Positions 11,812 to 23,325 of a DNA stretch of 64,000 nucleotides are shown piece after piece (within the stretch, counting starts at the first letter, position 1; the number at the start of each line of letters is the position of its first letter). The DNA comes from Mesorhabditis belari (Eukaryota > Nematoda > Chromadorea > Rhabditida > Rhabditidae), in contig CAUEEP010000864.1 of NCBI GenBank assembly GCA_958450365.1, positions 1 to 64,000 on the forward strand, in the 5' to 3' direction. The position numbers were made by a program, and so were the translations under genes. Under the pieces are notes generated by a model. It had not been told where the DNA came from and ran no database searches. It was given only the letters and a program-made list of their open reading frames with translations.

Positions 11812-13885
11812 AGGAATTGAAAAGGAAATTCAAGCCAACTCATGATTCACTCATGCTCAATTCAAAAAAAGCGGCTATTTTGGCTCCAAAAATCCTCAAT
11901 TTTTGATTGATGGAATCAGGGATTTGGGTCTAGGCTTACTTATGGATATTATCGAAATGGCATGCTTATGTTTGCCCGTTCAGATCTCCGCTTCTAGAAC
12001 AGCAACTGTTCTAGAAAATTGTTTCATTGGAAAGTCAAGAATATCAGCTTTTGATTGCTATTTTACATAGCAATATGTAATGACTAAGCAGCTTAAAACC
12101 TTTATTGATACTTATCGATATCGATAAGCTTTCGATATTCGATAGCTAACTAAATCGTAACTCCGATCAATAATTAAGTAACTTTTTAAGGCACTCACCC
12201 ACGAGGGTTTGCGATGAGATAGCAATCAAAAGCTGACATTCTTGACTTTCCAACGAACCATTTTTCAGGTTGATAGCTGCTCTAGAGACCAAGATCTGGG
12301 CGGTCAAAGATGAGATTTGTATCGATGAGGTCGATGACGCGCCGAAGATGGGGAAAAAGACATCGATAAAAATCAAGAATACCTTCAATACCTTACTGAT
12401 TGATAGTTTCCATTTTCTAGAGCTTCCAGAGCTGCTATAGCTACTAGAGCCTCTAAAGCCTCTAGAGCTTTCAAAGCTTATCTAGAGCTTCCAGAGTGTT
12501 TCTATGCGCTTAGGTATCAAATTAAAGTAGAGAGAATAAGTATTTTTTGAGATATATTACATCTTTTAAGCATTAACCAGCGCTTAGAAAAAATTATTAA
12601 AAGATGATGATACTCAAGCGCCCAGAAACAGTGTTGTGTTGAGATTGATTTGCTTGAGTGTAAACTTGGACCGCGGTACCTGTGGAGTATTCGGGGTTCA
12701 GTATATCATTGGAAAATATCAATACATTTCTCACAATGTTCCAAAGTAAATCTTTGTATCTGTTTGCTTCAACCGTTTCTTTTTCTGTGAAATAAAAAGC
12801 TTTCCGAGCTTTTTCTCCTTTTTCTCTTTTCCACAAATTTTTAGCAATTGGCGGGTTTCCAGAAAAAAGAATTGAATTTGTCTTTCACATAAGAATTTAT
12901 ATAAATGATAACGGTTAATTTATAACTTGAAAACGTTTTCCGATCGTCAACTTGTAATAAACTTAGCTGCTTTATCGACTTTGCTAAAGGGTGACTCAGC
13001 CAGTAGATGCTACAGTAACCATAACTATAGACACTATCGTAATCCGTAACCAAGTTACGCGACGTTACTGCCTTGCAGTACGAAATATTTTCCACCGTAG
13101 TCATCGAGATTACTGTAAGCTTGACTATCTGGTATGATATCACAGCTGGATCTGATCACATTCTCTCAATCGTGTACATTTAGACCGGCTTACGATATTC
13201 CATCGAATTCTGTAGAGTACAGTCATTTGCTGTTAGATTTGTGTAACTGTGTATTCGGTTATCTTTGAGAAATTGAAAGTTTTATTTCACAAAAGCCATG
13301 TCTATATACAGTGTTGTGAAATAAAGAAAAGAATCGCATGGATGAATGGATTGGGGAAGGAGGGAAGGGAAGCGAAGAGAGGGAAGACGAGGGAAGATGA
13401 GGGAAAAGGAAGAGAGGGAAGAGGAGCGAAGGGAAGGGATGAGACAAGCGAGTGCCTATATAGAATTCAGAATTGGGGAACGGGGGTGAATGCGAATCAA
13501 TTGGGACGTTTAGACCGGCTGAAAGGACAGACAAACGAATGAAATATGATTGCATGAATATGATTGCAGACTTTGCCTGTCTCTCCGCCCGGCCTCATCG
13601 TCTCTTTCACAGAAAGCAATTTTAATAGAAACATTTTTAACCCATAAACATACAGAATCATCAATTTTAGGGTGACTTTGGGATTGTGATCTAGATAATT
13701 TATGAAATAAAAGCAATACTTGTAAACTATATTATGAGTTTAGAGTTTGAAATAGTGCCAAACGCGTTAGATGGAGAATCTTTCTATAGATCTTCTTTCT
13801 ATAGCACTTAGAATCTTTCTATAGCTGTAAATTCGCCTTCAGCTTCATTTTGTGCTCGTAAACGCACTACTTCTCGTGCACTAGG
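11812..13885. repeat. 2-kb inverted duplicate of 54178-56135
   Basis: The two segments are reverse complements with high identity over about 2 kb, broken by indels; the clearest is a block near 12185-12340 present here and absent at 55755. Matching ORFs in the two arms (12841-13143 with 54897-55199; 13259-13555 with 54485-54781) follow from the duplication and have no family I recognise. Inside are a CTCTAGAGCTT repeat (12412-12495), a purine-rich GGGAAG tract (13350-13430) and GATATCGATA palindromes (12110-12140). Confidence 0.85.
11845..12070 (+). pseudogene. Conserved ORF, frameshifted copy
   Basis: The plus strand encodes FLIDGIRDLGLGLLMDIIE and then CLPVQISASRTATVLENC before a stop at 12068. 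In the inverted copy (56109-55882, minus) the frame is open from an ATG (MIHSCSIQKS). Here an extra A in the poly-A run near 11868 shifts the frame. No family recognised; the piece could be a former exon. Confidence 0.35.
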
Positions 13886-13926
13886 ATTTCTAAACTCGAG
13901 GTCGAGGGTTCGGCTCCGTTCGGCTC

Positions 13927-14509
13927 GGGGCCACCTATATTTTTGATTTTTCCACTTTTCTTCGAGTAATCAAGGACGCTGAGCACGAATTTGACAGTTT
14001 TAGAATGGGTTTTTAATGGAAAAGCCGACATTTTGACACGTTGAAAACTACACTTTTTTGCACTTTAAATGCACCTTTAAATTTGTGTACTCAAGCTATT
14101 TTTTGCAATTTTGACTCATTTGGGGGACCAAATGGTCGAAATTTGCAAAATTATTTTTTTATTTCGCTTCAATTTGAGCAGAAACGTAATTAGTAGGTTA
14201 AATTATGCACTTTGGAGCCCCAAAGTTGGGCTTAAACTCATTCTCCCAAGCTCTAGTTGTGTTTTTCGGAATCTACGCATAAAGCTACCCGAGAAAAAGT
14301 GGTTTTGAAGAGAAAAAACTGCCCCCCTTCCCAACCTGAATAGCGCCTAGAAGCGTAATTTCCAACGCGTCAAAATGTTGGTTCTGTTAGTTGAAATGCT
14401 AAAAATTTATGTTTATTAGTTTATTATCTTATGCTAAAAATGACAAATTCGTGCTCAGCGCCCTCGATTACCCCTAGAAAATTGGAAAATCAAAAATATA
14501 GGTGGCCCC
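13927..14509. mobile_element. Foldback/MITE element, about 583 bp
   Basis: The ends are inverted repeats of about 75 bp: GGGGCCACCTATATTTTTGA at 13925 and its reverse complement ending at 14509, both continuing through GAGTAATC and GCTGAGCACGAATTTG. The interior has shorter inverted matches and one ORF (14111-14308) with no known domain, so it is non-autonomous. It sits about 40 bp beyond the end of the 11812-13885 duplicate, and the copy at 54178 lacks it. Confidence 0.75.
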
Positions 14510-14631
14510 CAACCATCAAAGTGCCAAACTTCTCTACATTTCTTTGCTTTAAAACTTGGCCTAGCGATCACTAGTCAGAGTCGTAATTGAGACAATACTT
14601 TATTTTAGACGTTACTTTCAAGACCCTTTCT

Positions 14632-14879
14632 AATGGCTAGAACAAGATGACGTGATCCAATCGCTAGCAGAGCGTGCAGCGACTTATGGTTATAAATGGG
14701 AAGGACGTATCGACATTGTGACTGTTTTTCGAAAAGGAGCATATCACAAAACGTGCACTTACCTCTATGGAGCATCTGGTGATTGGATGATTTCTGAGGA
14801 GAAGGCGTGGAGTTGGCCATGTGCATATGGACGTCAAGCTGGATGTGGAGATGTTTGTTTTGTGCATTTAACAGCTTGA
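14632..14879 (+). CDS. Terminal exon of an unknown Cys/Trp-rich protein
   Basis: An open frame from about 14632 to the TGA at 14877-14879 reads EQDDVIQSLAERAATYGYK, then RIDIVTVFRKGAYHKTC, then SWPCAYGRQAGCGDVCF. The residues look like real coding sequence: four cysteines in the last half, four Trp and balanced composition. An AATAAA follows at 14889. An acceptor TTTTAG lies near 14608, but a stop follows it in this frame at about 14630, so the exon boundary is uncertain. No family recognised. It may be the last exon of a gene whose start is lost. Confidence 0.4.
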
Positions 14880-15917
14880 TATCGTTTGAATAAAGGAATA
14901 CATGAAAAAGGTTCCAAGTAACGCAAGAAAACAGGAAAAAAGAAATGCGGCCTTAAAACAAAGTCCCTAAATTTTTAAACGACTTTTCAGGTAGTTGACA
15001 TTTTAAAATTGAACAATAGTTGATTACATCTTTAAAATAGTTTTCTCGATTTGATTTCATTAATTCCATTCGGCTTCCTTTAAAACTTGAAAATGTCTCC
15101 AAATAACCAGCAAAATCACAAAACGAGCAAGGAAAATCTTTGTGCTTCTTCTTTCGACTTCATGCCTGGTTATTTCAATAGTTCAAATAAGTCAAATGAG
15201 TAATTTCTGGTGATTTTAAGTATCTGTGAGATTTGAAAGAAAGTTCTTGGAAAAAGTTTGACTGCAATTTCTGAAACACCAATTCATGAACATTTTCTTC
15301 TATTATTTACAAGTCGACTCCAAGAAATTACTCGAAAAAATGAGTGCAGCTCCGTAAAATTTTCGAGATTTTGCAAAAATGATTATTTTCCAGTTTAAAT
15401 TAAGCTCACTTTTTGCCGCAGAAAAAAGTTTCCTTATCAGGTAAAGCTAGCATAAATGAGGAATATGTTCTATAATCTCTATTTTTAGGCAAAAAATTTT
15501 AACAGAGAAGCTTTTTCAAAAAAATAGCTGTCAGCTTCTTGGCACCGGGTGTTATAGGTGATTCTGAAAAGTGCAAGAATTTGATCAGATTGGCCTTAAT
15601 CAAAAATTTTCCTGATTTTAAGTACTTCATTTTAGGTTTTGAATGGAACCCATTGCCTATTCATTAACCCATTAAAAACTTGTCCAAAGGCTGGTCACTC
15701 AAAAAGTGACCAAATCACCTCAGCTGAAGAAATCTCTTATTTTTTACCTGAAGCCCACTATGATTTTTTTTGTTTAAAAACTTTTTGAAATATCGTCAAG
15801 TTTATCAAAAAATCTGGGAAGAAATTATGGGTTGGTTTTTGAGAAATCACTGTGCAACCTTTTCCTAGAACTTTCTTTCCAACCCAATAGCACTTCGTTT
15901 GATGTACTGGAGTAACT
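14880..15917. other. AT-rich spacer with one repeated block
   Basis: No gene seen. 15610-15740 is repeated in inverse at 49540-49680 (shared GGTCACTTTTTGAGTGA region, itself a small palindrome, and AATGGATAGGCAATGG). Confidence 0.5.
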
Positions 15918-16260
15918 TTTAGGTTGTCCGGAATGAAAATACCCTTTTAATGAAAAACAAATTTATTTCCACAAAAAGAAAATCATGCGCTTCAATCCAA
16001 AAGATATTCTCCGTTGTTGGCTATAGTCTTTCTCCATTTTTCTTTCAAATCTCGGATCTCTTTGCTGAAGAAGTACTGAGGCTGCAAGTCGAAGTGTTGG
16101 CCTACCCAAAGTCGGACTTGGATTCATGTTTCGCTTACCGACTAACGAGGCCGATGGCTCACGATCAACGCGAAAAGGGTTCTTTTCCGTTATACAACCG
16201 CCAAATTTGCATCCTTCCATGAAAATGAACAAGGAAAACCACAGAAAATCATTTTTTCAC
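15918..16260 (-). mobile_element. Mariner-type element remnant
   Basis: The minus strand at 15992-16105 encodes VGQHFDLQPQYFFSKEIRD followed by LKEKWRKTIANNGEYLLD and a stop. This is the usual C-terminus of mariner-family transposases (ending with a W-NNGEYF-like motif). A mariner-like terminal sequence, AGGTTGTCCGGAATGAAAAT, begins at 15922. The catalytic D,D34D core is not found upstream, so the element is a truncated, inactive fragment. A 40-bp piece at 16118-16158 recurs at 16278-16322. Confidence 0.65.
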
Positions 16261-16697
16261 TATTTTCTAAGGGCGCGGTGGATTCATGTTTCGCTTCCCG
16301 ACTACCGAGGCCAATGCAATCTGGTTCTTTCAACAAGCTACATCTTGCTTATTACTCGCACATGCGCCAACCATCACGTCATGAAGCTATTGCACAATCA
16401 GAACCCCCAATGCGGATATGACAAAACGTCGTGCTGGACAGCGATCGACCTGCGTGTTGGCTCAAGGATGGAGAGCACCAAAATCCCGTTTCTCACAACC
16501 CTACCATTATGGTTGGACTCAACAGTGGACCTCGATCAACTATTGTGCGAAAGAACTGGAGATGAATCACCGCGGTCGACTTCAACAACTAGGATTCTTT
16601 GCGTGGAATATCTGGTGAACAATCTGAGAGGAAAAATTGGAGAAACCAATGGAATCGTAGAAGTTGACGAGGCTCAAAACCTTAAAGCCATAAAACA
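16261..16697. other. No gene supported
   Basis: The longest plus ORF in the window (16126-16824, 232 codons) crosses the mariner remnant, this unique stretch and the terminal repeat of the next element, so it is not a credible gene. No other signal is seen. Confidence 0.5.
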
Positions 16698-17215
16698 TAT
16701 TGGGTTGGGGAGAATGAGTCGGTGCCGAAATTTAAAGAAACTTTTTGCACCCATAAAACCTTCTTTAAATACACGTTTTGTTTCATCAAAATGGTCCACT
16801 ATTTCTTTACAAAATGGCCTTTGAGGGATTCCACAAAGCTTTTCTTTTTTGGGATTTTATGGATTCCCAAACACAGCTAATCAAAATGACAAAAAGTACG
16901 ACTCATTGCTTGAACAGTTTCTTCCACATAAACCTCCTTTGGTGTTTATATAAAAAAGATAGAGCACACTCAATTACATAAGTTACCAAATTTTCAGGAA
17001 GATCCCTCCAACCGTTTACTCTAGATGACAGTTTATCGATTTTGTGAAAAAATGATCCTTTGTTGAGTTGAGGCGCTGTTTGAGTTCTCTTTTAAATATT
17101 ATTTTGTAGAGAATTAGTTACCCTTCTACGGATATCATATCATTTGACAAAGTCTGCTATAAGTTTTAGAAATTTCTTTGATTTTCGGCGCCGACTCATT
17201 CTCCCCAACCCAATA
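16698..17215. mobile_element. Mariner-like MITE, 518 bp
   Basis: The ends are perfect to near-perfect inverted repeats: TATTGGGTTGGGGAGAATGA at 16698, continuing GTCGG-GCCGAAA, and the reverse complement ending at 17215. Each end carries the TA expected for mariner insertions. The interior encodes no transposase, so it is non-autonomous. Confidence 0.8.
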
Positions 17216-17611
17216 TTTCAACATATCTCCGTTTTTTGAAAACTTGGTAAACTCTTGGACTTTGTAAACTAGATGGAAAAGGGTATCCAAAAGGTCAGTT
17301 TGTTTTTTAACTTACCCTATAGAGCAATGATATTGTTTGCTAAATTAGTGGAAGTTGGCACTGGTTCAAGACTTTTGCACGACGCTATAAAAGCAAAATT
17401 TGCCGTTTCTATTCGTTTCGAAGCGCATTTTCGAAGCAGTTAATTGGTCATAGGATTCACAATTTAACAATAATGGTTTCTGATTCCAAAATACTTTTTT
17501 AGCAAAAGTTTTGTTGATTGTTATTGTTAGATTGTTTGTGCAAAAGAACAATCAAATGTATTCGACTTTTTAATAATAATAGGCGTAATTTCCGTAATTA
17601 CGTACCGGACA
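17216..17611. other. No gene seen
   Basis: AT-rich single-copy DNA. Its last 35 bp, GTAATTTCCGTAATTACGTA and neighbours, recur beside the MITE copies at 39345-39380 and 50955-50995. Confidence 0.5.
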
Positions 17612-18132
17612 TATTGGGTTGGTGAATTGAAAACTGCCGGACTTTGAAGTAGAATTTATTCAACCTAAAACCATGAATTCATTCGAAATAATTTCCATTC
17701 GGCTTCTGCCCATTTCACAGGCAGTTTGCGGATTCCTCTTCCGTAGTAGGATTTTGGCTTCTGTGTGAGAGAAGTGTGAGACTCAGAAATGTAGGACTGG
17801 AGATGTCTGATGTCCAGTTTTCACACTTTCTTCAAAAGAAACCCATTTTGGTGTCAATAGAAAAGTTGTAGAGAATCAAAAATTAGGCTTATTGCCAAAT
17901 CTCCAAAAAGATACACTTAGTAGTTTCGTTTAAAATGGAAGTTTTATGAAAATTCGTAAATTTGGCATTTCTTGAAAACCAGTTTTTGAATCATTCTGAA
18001 AATCTGGATTTAAGCCTAATTTTTGATTCTTTACACCTTTTCCATTGACACCAAAATGGGTTTCTTTTGAAGAAAGTGCTCAAATTGTCACATATGACAA
18101 TAGCCGGCAGTTTTAATTTCACCAATCCAATA
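17612..18132. mobile_element. MITE, 521 bp, copy 1
   Basis: Inverted ends begin TATTGGGTTGGTGAATTGAA and continue AACTGCCGG; the right end (to 18132) reads TATTGGATTGGTGAAATTAA in reverse. The interior is itself an imperfect inverted repeat with TTTGGTGTCAATAGAAAAG arms. No coding sequence. A copy in inverse lies at 38828-39344 and a 50-bp stub at 50994-51045. Confidence 0.8.
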
Positions 18133-19432
18133 GATCTGTGTACTATATTAGTAGGAATTTTGAAAAAATAAAAAAATGGGAAAAAGTTTTCAAAAAAAAA
18201 AGGAGGGCACCCATTAGAGCCCCGAAATTTGGCTTAAAACGCCGTTTCCCTAGCGTTTCCCCGAGGAACGTGGCCAAGAATGATGGAAAGAATTTGCAAT
18301 CAGGAGGAAGAGCCAAGAAAGAAATTGGTATGTTTTGCGAAGTGGGACAACGACCTCAAGTCTGGAGGAATCGGACAACAAGTGGTGCGTGCTTGTTGAA
18401 TAAGGAAAGGGCTGATCTTTAAAGGATCTTTTTTCCATTTATCAATGAAATGCTAGCCATTTGACATTTACCATTTGAGAAAAACCAGCTCGGAAAATAT
18501 TTGATTTTTTCGATGAAAAGAATCAAATGTTTATTATGGTAGTTTTTAAAAACACACACTTAACTAAAATTTGTAAAAAGGAGCTCTAGGTCAAAAAAAG
18601 CAAAATGCAAAAAAGATGATCTAAATCTTTAAAGATAATCAATGACTTTTGCAGTCCTTCTTATAGAATCAGAGGAAAAGTTTTGAAAAAACTACAGAAA
18701 CAGGTTTAAGAACAAGCATTAAGAACAAAAGCTAGAAGAAAAGGATAAGGTTGTAAAGAGTTGACATTTAGAATATAAGTCCACTTCGAGATAGAGATCT
18801 ATGACCACTCATTTCAGAATCGGTTTGGCCTTGGCTTTTTCGAAAAATGGCTTTTCGTTAGTTTTCGGTGCGAATTTATATCAGAAAGAAATAAAACGCA
18901 TTAATAAAATATATTATATTAGATAATTTGCATATTAATTTGTCGTCTTTATTTCTCTAACTTTAATCGAACGAAAAATGAACCTGAGCTTGAAAAAAAC
19001 CGGAACAATCCCCAGGTCTTTCATCCTCCAATCCTCCATCCAATAAATGGGAATTTCAAAGTATGGGCTCAAAATTGAATCTGTGACAATGCAATAATCT
19101 CTTCCTTTTTCTCATTAGAAAGCTTTCCTTTTTTCTATCACAAGTCATTCCAGACATTTTGCTTTAAAATAACACCTGTCTTTTTCTATACTTTCCATTA
19201 CTGACGTCAAAAAACAATTGAAATTAATTAAAAATCGAATTTTTTGAATTAGCTTAGTAATAGCAAAAAAAATCCAATGGAAAACCAGTAGATTCTGACT
19301 TTATTCTTTTTACAAGGTAAAATCCAAGGTTTTTAGAGCAATTTTAATTTAAAATTTAAAGCAAATTTAAAAAGCAATTTGTGTAAGAGAGTTTATTTTA
19401 TTTGTATAATATTTTTTAAAAATTTTTTTAAA

Positions 19433-19469
<37 letters not shown>

Positions 19470-21170
19470 AAGATCTTATAGAGTTTGTATAAGAGATATT
19501 TTAAGTGCTAAAAAAATATGCGAACAAAACTTAAAAAAAATGCCGTTAGCATCGCTCGTTTCTGATAAATGAGAGCTGATACCCATTTTGGCAGTTTCTG
19601 TTGCAGTTTTGTGCCTCTTCTCGAGTCTCGGATGCCTTTGCGAAAAGGAAGATTTTTAACAACTTTTCCTTGCCAATTCCTTCATTTTATCGGCTCATTG
19701 ATAGTCAATAAGGCTAAGATAAACTTGATCAAACTTAATGCAACTCCAGCTGTTAATCGGTTGATAATCAAAGTTCATCTACACTTTATTCATCTCCAAT
19801 TTCTAGGCGCTGAGGTCCCGAGATTCCATGTGATTCGCTCTACAGATGCCCATCAACCGAGCAAATCCCGTCACATCCGTATTCACGGAAAACCCCGACG
19901 ATGTGCTCCAATTGACAGCCAGTTCTAAACCGAATTCAAACAAAATCCTTCACATTTCCAACTTGTTTCCTTAAAATCATCAATCAAATGGTCTCCTTGT
20001 TAAGCTTACTCACTTTCAAGCCTAATTCTTGAGTCCAACATCATTCATTTCAATCTGTGTCTTCTCATCTTGTTCCAATTTGCCTTAGACAAAGTGCTTA
20101 CAAAGTCCCACTCCTCGTCTAGTCCAATTTTACAATCCACTTTAATCAAATTGTTATTTTCTTCTAGAACATTGTCAATTTTACTTGATATTCAAAATAT
20201 ATCATCTTTGTTTTAAAATTTCTCTAAAGAATCCACAGCCTGTGCGGGTTTTTTATACTTTTCCGTTTTCCACTAAAAGAAAAGTGATGTTTTTGGGATC
20301 GTTGGTGTTTTGAAATAAAAAATTAAAAGAAAACGTTGGACCAGCAACAAGTGCAGAATGACAAGGAAAACTTCTTCTTTGCAACTAAAACAAATTTGAT
20401 TAAGCCAAGAAGCGTTTACGAGTTTTGTAAAACAAAAGAAATCCGGTGATTATCTTGGTACTCGATGGTATTTGAAAAATCGACGTACATGTAGGTATAT
20501 TAGAAGTTTTACGCCAATTTATTTGACTATTTTGCTACAACAACAGTCAACCAAATTTAAAACATTATCATTCACCAAAGAATGCTTTCATTGGTATCCA
20601 GATCATTGAATTCTATTCCCTGGAGAAGTTCGACTCCATCCAATCTTTGTCAACCTCTGCACAAAAACTTACTTTTATCCATTCTTCAGCTTCGTAGCTT
20701 GTACTTGTACTTCTTCTTGTACTAGAGTCTTCTCTCACTAATTTCTTTTCTCGAGGTCCTCTAGTTTTGAAAATTAATGTCTTCAAACTGATAGCTTTCA
20801 ATTGATCAGCGCAATTTTAGTCAAATTCAATCTGCAAATCACAAGCCTCAAAAAATCAGACTAAAATTGGGCTAAAGGGAAAACTGGTAACGGTAGTTAG
20901 AAGTTTTATACTAATTTATTTGACTATTTTGCTACAACAACAGTCAACCAAATTTAAAACATTATCATTCACCAAAGAATGCTTTCATTGATATCCAAAT
21001 CATTGAATTCTATCACATGGAGAAGTTCGACTCCATCCAATTTTTGTCAACCTTTGCATAGACCTACGTTTATTGATTCTTCTCACTAATTTTCTTTCTA
21101 GAGGTCACCTAGTTTTGAAAATGACTGTCTTCGAACGTTCAGCTTTCAATTGATCAGCTTAATTTTAAAA
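18133..21170. repeat. R1 repeat family, copy 2, inverted partner of 61090-64000
   Basis: From about 18390 to 21170 this is the reverse complement of 61090-64000, with indels. The match continues to the window edge, so the true repeat is longer. It carries the R1 frame on the plus strand (19569-19928) and a poly-A run at 19440-19467. It lacks about 90 bp around the start of the R1 frame that is present at 62560-62650. Confidence 0.85.
19569..19928 (+). other. R1-encoded reading frame, 119 codons
   Basis: The frame has MPLRKGRFLTTFPCQFLHF, LNATPAVNRLIIKVHLHF and IRSTDAHQPSKSRHI in order and ends with APIDSQF. The same frame is open at 62237-62614 (125 codons, starting MPKNNPKLDGGFW) and 36540-36941 (133 codons), and partly at 27562-27750 and 7381-7662. 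I recognise no domain. Preservation may simply reflect recent copying rather than selection. Confidence 0.35.
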
Positions 21171-21290
21171 TGCTATCTTTTCTACATTAGACTGTAATCT
21201 TTAGGCAAAACATACCATTTCTTTCTCGGGAAAAGACCCAACAAAGGTTCGGCTTTTTTTCATTAAAGGCTTACCAAATTACTAATTTAG

Positions 21291-21542
21291 GTTGATCGTT
21301 CGGCTGCTTATGGAGCCAGATACAATTTACAATTTTTTTACAATTTTATACAGTTTATAAATATAAATAATTTTAAAATAGGGTGCATAATATTTCTTTT
21401 TTAGGTGTCGTATGCAATTGGGATGGCGGAGCCACTGTCGGTGACCGTCATCCCGTACAATACATCGCCGCTTTCTGAGGAGGAATTCCTGGCGATCGTA
21501 GGGCTAGGGCTTGAGAAGATGCGAAATAACAGAGGCGGCTAG
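21291..21542 (+). pseudogene. S-adenosylmethionine synthetase fragment
   Basis: Two exon pieces are recognisable. After the TTTAG at 21290 the frame reads VDRSAAYGAR, matching the conserved DRSAAYAAR stretch of methionine adenosyltransferase. After the TTTTTTAG at 21404 it reads VSYAIGMAEPLSVTV and on to SEEEFLAIV, the next conserved block of the enzyme (QVSYAIGVA-PLS). The about 20 residues that normally join them (Trp-Ile-Ala-Lys region) are missing, and the frame ends at a TAG at 21540-21542 just after a possible donor at 21469. The enzyme makes the methyl donor SAM from methionine and ATP. No other exon is found, so this is a captured or relic fragment. Confidence 0.8.
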
Positions 21543-21948
21543 TGGACATATCATTGTTTCTTTTCGTGACCAGCTACAGTCACTCTATTAGAAAAAGCAG
21601 TTCCAGATTTGTTAGTTTTCTCAGATTAAATTTTTGAAAACCACCGTACTCCAGCTACTTTCAATATTTTTTGTGAACGCTGAGAATCTGCCGAAAATTG
21701 GATAAAACCACGGGCTATGACAACTTTCTCAAGTTGATGCCTTTTCGAAAACTATTTAATCCTGTTCGATTACCGGTTAGAATTACAATCAGCAATCCTC
21801 AGTATTTATCCAAAACCAAATTACAAAACGATTTCAGATCTGTGAAATGTGTTACTACGACAACCTCGTATCAGCAAGAGACGAGCAACAAGTCATTTAA
21901 TATTTCGCGCTTTTCCTATCAATTTCTTTCACCTTTGCTCTCTCACAG
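21543..21948. other. No gene seen
   Basis: AT-rich DNA between the SAM synthetase fragment and the H3-like exon. A short ORF (21698-21952) has no recognisable content. Confidence 0.4.
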
Positions 21949-22229
21949 CTAGCAAACAATTGGCCACCAAGGCTGCCCGCAAGAACAGGAAGAAGAAGAA
22001 CAAGAAGAACAAGAACAAGAAGAACAAGAACAAGAACAAGAACAAGAACAAGAACAAGAACAAGAACAAGAACAAGAACAAGAACAAGAACAAGAACAAG
22101 AACAAGAACAAGAACAAGAACAAGAACAAGAACAAGAACAAGAACAAGAACAAGAACAAGAACAAGAACAAGAAGATGAACAAGAAGAAGAACAGAAACA
22201 GAAACAGAAGAAAAATATTAGAAACTTGA
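21949..22229 (+). pseudogene. Histone H3 tail motif fused to Lys-Asn repeat
   Basis: After an acceptor (TCTCACAG, ending 21948) the exon reads SKQLATKAARK; KQLATKAARK (21954-21983) is exactly residues 18-27 of histone H3, including the K18, K23 and K27 modification sites. H3 would continue SAPATGG, but here the frame runs NRKKKNKKNK and then (Lys-Asn)n from an AAGAAC hexanucleotide array, ending KILET before a TGA at about 22229. A donor-like AAAG/GTAAAA is at 22211. The upstream H3 residues and the globular domain are absent. It is either a histone fragment overrun by repeat expansion or an expressed tail-like peptide; a relic is more likely. Confidence 0.6.
21984..22190 (+). repeat. AAGAAC hexanucleotide microsatellite
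   Basis: About 30 units of AAGAAC, nearly perfect from 22018 to 22170, flanked by AAGAAG-rich sequence. It encodes Lys-Asn on this strand and Phe-Leu on the other; the Phe-Leu ORF (21929-22183) is a shadow. Confidence 0.95.
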
Positions 22230-23087
22230 AAGGTAAAATGTGATGGGGAGACGGAGGGGATCGAGATTTTTATCCATTTTTATCCATTTTTATCCTCCAT
22301 TTCACTGTCTCATTTTTCCGTCCGTAGACGTAAACCTTTCGAGAAAAGAGAAATTCACATTTTCTTGAATGTTTTTGCTTTGGTTTTATCTGAAATTTGT
22401 GAATGAGTCTAGAGGTTTGGAATTTGAATGAATTTTGTAGAATCTTAACATTTCTTCTTGCAGTAATGTGTATTTTTTTGCGTTTCTTTCTGAAGAGTTT
22501 ACTTTTTAATCGACTGGCAGTTAATAAAATACAGCGAAAGCAAAATAATTTAATAAAACAAATCGCTCGAGACAGAAAACTTTGATATAACTTTGAACGT
22601 GTTTTTAACTTCAATTTTTCAAAATTTCAAACGATATAACTTCAAATTTTCTACGTAACTGCTGGCCGTAACCGATTGCATTTGGCCGGGGCAGCTACGC
22701 ACAAATTTTGGATACTTTTTAAGATTTCAAATTCTTTGTCTCGAAGTTCGATTGGATCTCAAAATGGTGCAAAAAAGGAATGACGATAGATTTGGTGAAA
22801 AATAGAAAAGATTAAATTAGATTACGAAGAAAATAAAAAAGGATCTATATAAATGTAGTTAAGTTGATCTAGTTAATTTACGCTAGATAAATTAATCTAA
22901 TTAAATGTTTATCATAGGAAATTTGTTGTAAATGCTGTAGATCAATTTTTTCTGAAATGATCCACCTAAATTTTTATGATTCAAAACCGGAAATTGGGCG
23001 GTGATTTGGGAGATAATCGACAAAAAATCCGTTGAAATTCTCGGGCACAAAAACCGTGTCAAAACCCTGGAATTTGATGATTTAATA
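22230..23087. other. No gene supported
   Basis: A short hydrophobic ORF (22403-22585) and its antisense (22270-22614) carry no known domain. A triplicate TTTTTATCC lies at 22268-22290. Otherwise AT-rich. Confidence 0.4.
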
Positions 23088-23325
23088 GTGGTAGATCTAG
23101 TGATAGATCTAGTGATAGCTCTGGTGATAGATCTGGTTATAGACCTAGTGATAGATCTGGTGATAGATCGAGTGATAGATCTGGTGATAGATCTGGTGAT
23201 AGATCTGGTGATAGATCTGGTGATAGATCTGGTCTGGTGATAGATCTAGTGATAGATCTAGTGATAGATCTGGTGATAGATCTGGTGTCCGGTTATAGAT
23301 CTAGTGATAGATCTGTTGATAGATA
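23088..23325 (+). repeat. 12-bp minisatellite GTGATAGATCTG
   Basis: About 19 units of GTGATAGATCTR, some variant (GTTATAGATC, GTGATAGCTC). It encodes a repeating VIDL frame (23001-23240), a by-product of the repeat. Confidence 0.9.

Noticed and set aside
13880..13926. tRNA gene suggested by GGTCGAGGGTTCGGCTCC
   Set aside because: Only a T-arm-like stretch is present; no D-arm, anticodon stem or pairing acceptor can be built from the flanks.
16126..16824. Longest single ORF in the window (232 codons, plus)
   Set aside because: It crosses a mariner remnant read antisense, unique DNA and a MITE terminal repeat, has no domain, and its composition is not protein-like.
21929..22183. Minus ORF of repeating Phe-Leu
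   Set aside because: Pure antisense of the AAGAAC microsatellite.
23001..23240. VIDLVIDL repeat ORF
   Set aside because: By-product of the 12-bp minisatellite.
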